Shown in pieces: positions 6,772 to 11,126 of a stretch of 11,126 bases of DNA. Numbering within the stretch: the first letter of the stretch is position 1; each line of letters starts with the position of its first letter. Below the pieces are notes generated by a model that was not told the origin of the DNA, searched no databases, and saw only the letters and a program-made list of their open reading frames with translations. The translations under genes were made by a program, and so were the position numbers. Source of the DNA: Chloroflexota bacterium (lineage in GTDB: Bacteria; Chloroflexota; Limnocylindria; QHBO01); the NCBI GenBank assembly GCA_020848055.1, contig JADLBB010000274.1:1-11126 (forward strand), in the 5' to 3' direction.

Positions 6772-7290
6772 TCAGGAAGCGACCGAGGCTTCCTCGGTCG
6801 TGCGTCTCACCGGCGGCAGGATGGAGCGGATGGCGCGATCGACCAGGCTGGGCGGGTCGATCGGGTCGATCACCGCGCGGATGATGCCTTCGTGGTCCAC
6901 GGCCATCGCCACCGGCCGCGCGACATTGACGTTCCCGTTCGCGGCCTTGGTCTCGATGCCAAGCAGTTCGACCGCAGAGCGGCGCTCGTCGCTGAGCAGC
7001 AGGAATGGCAGCTTCAGCTTGCTGGCGTAGGCGGCCTGGTCCACCTGCGAGTCCACGCTGATCGCCACCGCGGCGATGCCGACATCCCGGAGCCGGGAGT
7101 AACCCTCGCTCAGGGCCGCGACGATCTCGGTGCCCCGTCGCTCGGCCTCTCCGCTCAGGGACGGGCCGGCGAAGAAGAGCAGCAGCACCGGTTGCCTGGT
7201 GACCCAGCTGCGCAGGTTCAACAGGTATCCATCGGTTGCGCGCAGGCCCACCGAGGGCAGGGCGTCTCCGACCTTCAGCCTCGTGCTCAT
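6772..7290 (-). CDS. Peroxiredoxin-fold (AhpC/TSA-like) protein without cysteines
   Basis: A 172-residue thioredoxin-fold protein with the AhpC/TSA layout. It opens with VGDALPSVGLRATDGYLLNLRSW, followed by a core strand PVLLLFFAG, a helix, and a strand AAVAISVDS. KLKLPFLLLSDE, LLGIET and the cis-proline strand ARPVAMAVDHEG follow. In active peroxiredoxins and TlpA/Bcp relatives the FF-x-x turn is followed within a few residues by the peroxidatic or CxxC cysteine. Here the stretch is AGPSLSGEAER (41-51), and the whole protein contains no cysteine. Thiol-based peroxidase or reductase chemistry is therefore excluded; a binding, structural or regulatory role is possible. ATG at 7290 is supported by the conserved start and a TACAAT box 7 nt upstream. 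It leads an operon with the alcohol dehydrogenase. Confidence 0.8.
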   Translation of the reverse strand: MSTRLKVGDALPSVGLRATDGYLLNLRSWVTRQPVLLLFFAGPSLSGEAERRGTEIVAALSEGYSRLRDVGIAAVAISVDSQVDQAAYASKLKLPFLLLSDERRSAVELLGIETKAANGNVNVARPVAMAVDHEGIIRAVIDPIDPPSLVDRAIRSILPPVRRTTEEASVAS

Positions 7291-7297
7291 CGGCACG

Positions 7298-7303
7298 ATT
7301 GTA
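7298..7303 (-). promoter_or_regulatory. Candidate -10 box (TACAAT) of the peroxiredoxin-like gene
   Basis: TACAAT reads on the minus strand 7 nt before the ATG at 7290, separated by CGTGCCG. It is the closest of the five proximal boxes to the TATAAT consensus. No ribosome binding site is present, so a leaderless transcript is inferred. Confidence 0.65.
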
Positions 7304-7359
7304 GCCGGGCGCGGCGCGGCGAATCGGTCCGGCCGCTGCGCTGCGCCGCCTGCTTGCGC

Positions 7360-7365
7360 TACCGT
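7360..7365 (+). promoter_or_regulatory. Candidate -10 box (TACCGT) of the HAD gene, leaderless-type
   Basis: TACCGT is followed by 7 nt (TGCGACC) and then ATG at 7373. It is the weakest match to consensus among the five, but it has the same spacing and there is again no Shine-Dalgarno sequence. Confidence 0.45.
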
Positions 7366-7372
7366 TGCGACC

Positions 7373-8158
7373 ATGTCCGCCTTTCGCCTGCTGTGTCTCG
7401 ACGCCGGCTTCACCCTGCTGTCGCCGCGGCGAACGCTGGCCGATGCCCTGTCCGGCGTCCTCGTCAATGACGGCGTCGAGGTCAGCGAGGACGCCATGCG
7501 CGCAGCCTGGGAGGAGGCCGACCACTGGTTCTGGGATGAATACCACCGACCGGGCAACGACACCTGGACCGACGACGAGCGCATCGAGGACTACTGGCGC
7601 CGCTACCACAGCGTCATGCTCGACCAGCTGGGGCTCGAGGCCCGACACGCGGTGCTGGACCGCATCCTCGCCACCCAGTTCGCCCCCGACGCCTGGGAGG
7701 CTTATCCCGACGTTGTCCCGATGTTGAAGGCCGTCCGCGAGATGGGCGACGTGCGGATCGGGATCGTCAGCGATTGGGGCTCCAACCTGCGAGACATCCT
7801 GGCCAACCTGGGTCTCGACTCGCGCCTCGACTTCGTGCTCGCCTCCGGGGCCGTCGGCGTGGCCAAGCCCAACCCGGACTTCTTCCGCCTGGCGCTCGAC
7901 CGTGCCGGCGTCGCTCCCGCCGAGGCGATCATGGTCGGCGACTCGTACCGTGCCGATGTGCTGGGCGCCTGGAGCGCCGGCATGGATGCGGTCTGGCTCG
8001 ATCGACGCGTGGGTGCGAACGTGACTCCCGCCGACGAGCCCGTGCCGCCCGACATGATCAGGATCCACTCCCTGGCGGCACTGCCGGACCTGGTGCGCGG
8101 CGGCGGGCCGCTGCCGCGCCCAGCGCAGAGCGGCACGCCGCCCACGGCGTCGGGCTAG
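7373..8158 (+). CDS. HAD-superfamily hydrolase (subfamily IA)
   Basis: A 261-residue phosphatase-like enzyme of the haloacid dehalogenase superfamily. Motif I is LCLDAGFTLL with nucleophile D10; the usual general-acid Asp two residues later is G12, a DAGxT form I recall from HDHD3-like members. A helical cap rich in Trp/Tyr/Asp spans about 17-105. Motif II is GIVSDWGSN (S133), motif III is GVAKPNPDFF (K165), and motif IV is VGDSYRADVLGAWSAGM (D190, D195). The core ends near 240, followed by a Pro/Gly-rich tail. Substrates of this group range from phosphosugars to nucleotides and cannot be assigned here. The start at 7373 is supported by the proximal TACCGT box. The aspartate-kinase-like gene begins 8 nt after its stop, suggesting cotranscription. 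Confidence 0.88.
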   Translation: MSAFRLLCLDAGFTLLSPRRTLADALSGVLVNDGVEVSEDAMRAAWEEADHWFWDEYHRPGNDTWTDDERIEDYWRRYHSVMLDQLGLEARHAVLDRILATQFAPDAWEAYPDVVPMLKAVREMGDVRIGIVSDWGSNLRDILANLGLDSRLDFVLASGAVGVAKPNPDFFRLALDRAGVAPAEAIMVGDSYRADVLGAWSAGMDAVWLDRRVGANVTPADEPVPPDMIRIHSLAALPDLVRGGGPLPRPAQSGTPPTASG

Positions 8159-8166
8159 GGCCGCCG

Positions 8167-9180
8167 ATGGGCGCGGCCTCCGGCGTCGTCGTCGACAAGT
8201 TCGGTGGATCGGTCCTGCGCAGCCCACAGGACATCGTGGGTGCGGTGTCGGTCGTGGAGCGCCAACGCGCTGCCGGGCTGCGGCCGGTGGTGGTGGTCAG
8301 CGCCTTCGAGGGGGTGACCGACACCATCCTGGAGGCCGCCGGCGTGCTGCTGCCCGATGGGGCGGCCACGCTGCGCACGCCGTCCCATGATCCGGAGTCG
8401 CAGAAGGCCCGCGAGACCGATCGCGCCCTGGCGACCGGCGAGGCGCTGTCGGCCGCGCTGTTCGCCCTCGGCCTGGTGGCGCGCGGCATCCCGGCCCGAT
8501 CGTTCTCCGGGGCCGAGGCGGGCATTCGGACCGCCGCCGCGCACCTGGGGGCGGAAGTTCGGCGCGTGCTGGCACGTCCATTGCGCGACGCCCTGGCCGA
8601 GGGCATCGTGCCGGTGGTGGCCGGCTTCCAGGGAATCGGCACGCACGGCGAGCTCACCACGCTCGGTCGCGGTGGGACGGACCTGTCGGCGGTGGCGCTG
8701 GCCGTTGCGCTGCGCGCCGATCGTTGCGAGTTGTTCAAGGACGTCGGGGGCGTGCTGGAGTGCGACCCGCACATCGTGCCCGCGGCGCGCTTCCTGCCGC
8801 AGGTGGACGCGATCCAACTGGAGTTGCTGGCCGCCATGGGCGCCGAGATCGTGCACCCGGTCGCGGTCCGCCGGGCCCGTCGGGGTCGGATGCCTCTCGT
8901 GGTGCGTGCCCTCGACGACGATGCGCCGCAGACGGTGGTGCGTCCGGCGGCGCGGGAGGATGACGGCGTGCTCATGCTGGCGTTGGACCGCAAGGAGCGC
9001 GTCGCGCGCATCAGCCTGGTCGGGCCGGCGGCGCTGATGCCCGAGGTGCTGCCGCTGCCAGCCCATGGCGAGGGCGCGTTCGACCAGGGCGGCATGCGCG
9101 TGGTGTGGGCGGAGGTCCCGGTGGCCTCGGCTGAATCGGCCGCGCTGGCGGTGCATGCGGCGTTCATGGCACGCAGCTGA
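8167..9180 (+). CDS. Aspartate kinase-like protein, short form
   Basis: Aspartate kinase phosphorylates L-aspartate to aspartyl phosphate, the first step toward lysine, threonine and methionine. This 337-residue product has the amino-acid-kinase fold: KFGGS at 11-15 and VVVSAFEGVTD at 42-52. It continues with TGEALSAALFALGLVARG (90-107), TTLGRGGTDLSAVALAVAL (164-182), DVGGVLECDPHIVPAARFL (192-210) and MGAEIVHPVAV (224-234). Monofunctional aspartokinases usually have about 400-460 residues and two ACT domains. Here only about 75 residues follow the kinase, and they look like one reduced ACT unit (VARISLVGP to AALAVHAAFM, 279-334). Loss of the other ACT would be expected to change or remove feedback inhibition. 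It follows the HAD gene by 8 nt. No other lysine/threonine pathway gene is in view, so a non-canonical substrate is possible. Confidence 0.82.
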   Translation: MGAASGVVVDKFGGSVLRSPQDIVGAVSVVERQRAAGLRPVVVVSAFEGVTDTILEAAGVLLPDGAATLRTPSHDPESQKARETDRALATGEALSAALFALGLVARGIPARSFSGAEAGIRTAAAHLGAEVRRVLARPLRDALAEGIVPVVAGFQGIGTHGELTTLGRGGTDLSAVALAVALRADRCELFKDVGGVLECDPHIVPAARFLPQVDAIQLELLAAMGAEIVHPVAVRRARRGRMPLVVRALDDDAPQTVVRPAAREDDGVLMLALDRKERVARISLVGPAALMPEVLPLPAHGEGAFDQGGMRVVWAEVPVASAESAALAVHAAFMARS

Positions 9181-9228
9181 CTGCCACATATGGCATTTGG
9201 TGCACGCCGGGTGTCGACCACGGATCGG

Positions 9229-9284
9229 CGCGACTTCGAGGTGGTCGGTGTCGGGGTCGGCCTTACCCTTCTACCGAAGTCGCG
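9229..9284. terminator. Inverted repeat between convergent genes, possible shared terminator
   Basis: CGCGACTTCG (9229-9238) and its exact reverse complement CGAAGTCGCG (9275-9284) enclose 36 nt. That loop includes a smaller stem, GGGT (9254-9257) with ACCC (9265-9268). It starts 48 nt after the aspartate-kinase stop, and its right arm lies within the last codons of the EamA transporter. A folded hairpin could end or protect transcripts from both sides. There is no T-run on either side, so Rho-independent termination is not demonstrated. Confidence 0.4.
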
Positions 9285-10234
9285 ACGGCCTCGTGATCGG
9301 CGGCCCGCGTCGGGCCGGGGCCGAGCTGGATGACCACCGCGGCGACGAGGATGAGCAATCCGCCCAGCAGCTGAATCGGGGCCGGTCGCTCGGCCAGCAG
9401 CCAGGCAGCCAGCGCGGTGCCGACGACCGGCTCGAGCGTTGAAAGCACCGCGGCGCGTGGCGCGCCCAGGCGCCGGATGCCCAGGATGAAGGCCAAGGTT
9501 GGCACGCCCGCGCCGATGATGCCCGCCAGCGCCACGGGCACCAACGCAGCGCTCGACCCCAGCGGCTGGGCCAGGGTCCCGAGCGAACCGATCAGGGTCG
9601 CCGCCACGACGTAGCAGGCAGCCGCGCCCCCCATCGTCAGGGCCGCGGCCTGCGCGCCGGGGACGCGCGCGAACCCGTGGCGCGCGGCCAGGATGTAGAA
9701 CACCTGCGCCAGTCCGGCCAGGAACGCCAGCCCCATGCCCAGCGGGTCCAGCGAGCCAAACGAGCCGGCGCCGATGACCACGAGGCCCATTCCACCGAGC
9801 GACACTCCGAGCGCGGTCCAGCGCGGACCGTCGAGGTGCTCACCGAACCACAGCGAGGAGGCCGCGGCCACTCCCACCGGGTAGAGGTAGAAGATCAGCA
9901 GGGTCAACGCGATCGAGATGCGCTCGAAGGCGATGAACGCCGCCAGGTTGAGCACCGCGTTGGCCAGCGCTGCGGCGAGCATGAACCAGCGATCGCCCGC
10001 CGGCAGCGACCGCATCGAGACCGGGCGTGCGCTGAGCGGCACCACGCGCAGTCCGATGAAGGCGCCCACCACCGCCGCACCGATGGCCGCTCGCCAGGTG
10101 ACGAGCGTCAGGGAGTCCACGCCGGCATCGCCGGCGAAGCGGCTCAACGGGCCCAGGGTGCCGAAGCAGGTGGCCGCCAGCACCACCAGACCGGCGCCGG
10201 CCAGATCCGGCCCGGCCCCACGCATTCGCGTCAA
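9263..10234 (-). CDS. EamA/DMT-superfamily transporter
   Basis: A 323-residue inner-membrane protein of the drug/metabolite transporter superfamily, whose members export amino acids, metabolites or drugs. Two EamA halves are visible. The first starts LAGAGLVVLAATCFGTLGPLSRF and ends near GLVVIGAG. The second starts DPLGMGLAFLAGLAQVFYILAARHGF and ends LLGGLLILVAAVVIQL. Each contributes about five hydrophobic segments, ten in all. The typical second-half ending APRAAVLSTLEPVVGTALAAWLLAERP is present. A short polar tail follows. The substrate is unknown. The longest start is TTG at 10234, overlapping the ABC-F stop as TTGA; ATG at 10225 is an alternative that removes three residues and starts 5 nt after that stop. 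Either way it is likely cotranscribed with, and coupled to, the upstream ABC-F gene. Confidence 0.9.
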   Translation of the reverse strand: MTRMRGAGPDLAGAGLVVLAATCFGTLGPLSRFAGDAGVDSLTLVTWRAAIGAAVVGAFIGLRVVPLSARPVSMRSLPAGDRWFMLAAALANAVLNLAAFIAFERISIALTLLIFYLYPVGVAAASSLWFGEHLDGPRWTALGVSLGGMGLVVIGAGSFGSLDPLGMGLAFLAGLAQVFYILAARHGFARVPGAQAAALTMGGAAACYVVAATLIGSLGTLAQPLGSSAALVPVALAGIIGAGVPTLAFILGIRRLGAPRAAVLSTLEPVVGTALAAWLLAERPAPIQLLGGLLILVAAVVIQLGPGPTRAADHEAVATSVEG

Positions 10235-11126
10235 CGTGGAGCGGTGGCCGGCTCGCCAGCCTCGGCCGTCTCGAGCTCCGCGATCAACCTCTCCACCTGG
10301 GTGGCGAGATGGTTGACGGTGTCGCGCAGCTCGTTGTGGCGTGCGACCAGCCGGCGGACGAGGTCCGCATCGGCGTAGGTGGCAGGATCGGCCAGGCGGT
10401 CCGACAGCTCGCTTATCTCTCGTTCGGCCTCGCTCGCACGGTGCTGGGTGGCGGCCAGCTGGTCGCGCGCGTCGCGTGTGCGGCGGTGTCGCTCGTTGCG
10501 TTCCTCCGCCTCGCGGCGGCGCCTCTCGGAGGCGGCTTGCGATGACTCGCGCGAACGAGACGCGGGCGCAACCACGCCGCGTGGCGTCGAGTGCGCGCCC
10601 TCGACCGCGCCGCGGGCCTCGATGTCCACCCCGCGCTTGGCGGCGTAGTACTCGAAGTCACCGGGATACAGCGTCGCGTGGCCGTCGTTGACCTCGACGA
10701 TCGTGTTGGCCACGCTGCGAATCAGGTATCGGTCGTGGGTGATGAGCACGATCGTGCCGGCGAACGCGTTGAGCGCATCCTCCAGCACGTCGCGGCTGGT
10801 GATGTCGAGGTGGTTGGTCGGCTCGTCCAGGCACAGCAGGTTGGCCGGATCGGCCAGCAACTTGGCCAGTGCCAGCCGGGTCTGCTCCCCGCCGGACAGG
10901 ACGCCGACCTTCTTGTCCACCGACTCGCCGCTGAACAGGAACGCGCCGAGCAGGGCGCGCACCTCGCTGCTGGTCAGCATCGGTGCCGCATCGGCCAGTT
11001 CGTCGTACACCGTCTTGGCGGCGTCGAGGGCGTCGATCTGGTGCTGCGCGAAGTAGGCGACCCGCACGTTGCTGCCCAGCTCGCGCGTGCCACCCTCGAA
11101 GTCGAGGACGCCGGCCAGGATCTTGA
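10231..11126 (-). CDS. ABC-F family ATPase, 3' part (5' end outside window)
   Basis: The C-terminal 297 or so residues of a cytoplasmic ABC-F protein; the family works on ribosomes as translation factors or antibiotic-resistance factors and lacks membrane domains. The visible part begins just after the second Walker A motif with KILAGVLDFEGGTRELGSN. It then shows the Q-loop region VRVAYFAQHQ, the ABC signature LSGGEQTRLALAKLL, Walker B LLCLDEPTNHLD and the H-switch VLITHDRYLI. A linker is followed by a long highly charged coiled coil (about 95 residues of Arg/Glu-rich heptads), as in Uup- and YheS-like members. The protein ends in TAPR. The frame is open to the window edge, so no start is visible. 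Its TGA overlaps the TTG start option of the EamA gene. The exact ABC-F subfamily is not determined. Confidence 0.93.
   Translation of the reverse strand, partial: KILAGVLDFEGGTRELGSNVRVAYFAQHQIDALDAAKTVYDELADAAPMLTSSEVRALLGAFLFSGESVDKKVGVLSGGEQTRLALAKLLADPANLLCLDEPTNHLDITSRDVLEDALNAFAGTIVLITHDRYLIRSVANTIVEVNDGHATLYPGDFEYYAAKRGVDIEARGAVEGAHSTPRGVVAPASRSRESSQAASERRRREAEERNERHRRTRDARDQLAATQHRASEAEREISELSDRLADPATYADADLVRRLVARHNELRDTVNHLATQVERLIAELETAEAGEPATAPR

Noticed and set aside
7311..7349. 7-bp GCGGCGC/GCGCCGC dyad in the peroxiredoxin-like/HAD spacer
   Set aside because: The arms consist only of G and C in a locally almost pure GC tract, so chance is the simpler explanation.
7400..7416. 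HAD gene as inactive because motif I lacks the second Asp (DAGFT)
   Set aside because: DAGxT forms are, as far as I recall, normal in HDHD3-like HADs, and motifs II to IV are intact.
6566..8227. 553-residue minus-strand open frame spanning three genes
   Set aside because: It runs antisense to the HAD gene and in another frame through the peroxiredoxin-like and dehydrogenase genes. It has no recognisable domain and is best seen as GC-driven absence of stops.
1..11126. Mobile element, prophage, CRISPR array, tRNA or defence system
   Set aside because: I saw no transposase or integrase motifs, no regularly spaced repeats, no tRNA-like fold ending in CCA, and composition is even across the window.

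Overview
This is an 11.1 kb GC-rich bacterial chromosomal segment made of ordinary, tightly packed core and accessory metabolic genes. I see no phage, insertion sequence, CRISPR array, tRNA, rRNA or toxin/defence cassette. The gene set (UPRTase, bactofilin, bacterial GluRS, ABC-F ATPase, DUF554) is bacterial. The very high GC and TANNNT boxes directly before start codons suggest a lineage that uses leaderless mRNAs. Actinomycetota or a GC-rich Chloroflexota would fit, but the phylum is inference and cannot be fixed from this window.

Layout, left to right: uracil phosphoribosyltransferase (-) diverges from a bactofilin (+). A type II-family asparaginase (+) follows and runs tail-to-tail into a DUF554 membrane protein (-). 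DUF554 diverges from glutamyl-tRNA synthetase (+), whose stop overlaps the start of an SseB-family protein (+). SseB meets a zinc alcohol dehydrogenase (-) tail-to-tail; that gene lies downstream of a cysteine-free peroxiredoxin-like gene (-). The latter diverges from a HAD hydrolase (+), followed 8 nt later by a short aspartate-kinase-like gene (+). After a short convergent spacer come an EamA/DMT transporter (-) and, overlapping its start, the 3' part of an ABC-F ATPase (-) that runs off the right edge.

The transcription units alternate in strand. Three divergent spacers (157, 68 and 82 bp) carry the promoters, and two of the three convergent junctions have stop codons that physically overlap. 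No gene-free stretch exceeds 300 bases; the longest is the 157 bp upp/bactofilin spacer. Five transcription-unit starts show a TANNNT -10 hexamer exactly 6 or 7 nt before the start codon and no Shine-Dalgarno sequence. Bactofilin is the exception, with a strong AGGAGG.

The genes do not form one pathway. Recurrent but loose themes are aspartate/glutamate metabolism (asparaginase, aspartate kinase, GluRS) and amino-acid tolerance (SseB family, DMT exporter). I did not find a convincing undescribed multi-gene system. The points most worth following are the leaderless-promoter pattern, the peroxiredoxin-fold protein without cysteines, the aspartate kinase lacking one ACT domain, and the dyads in the divergent promoters.
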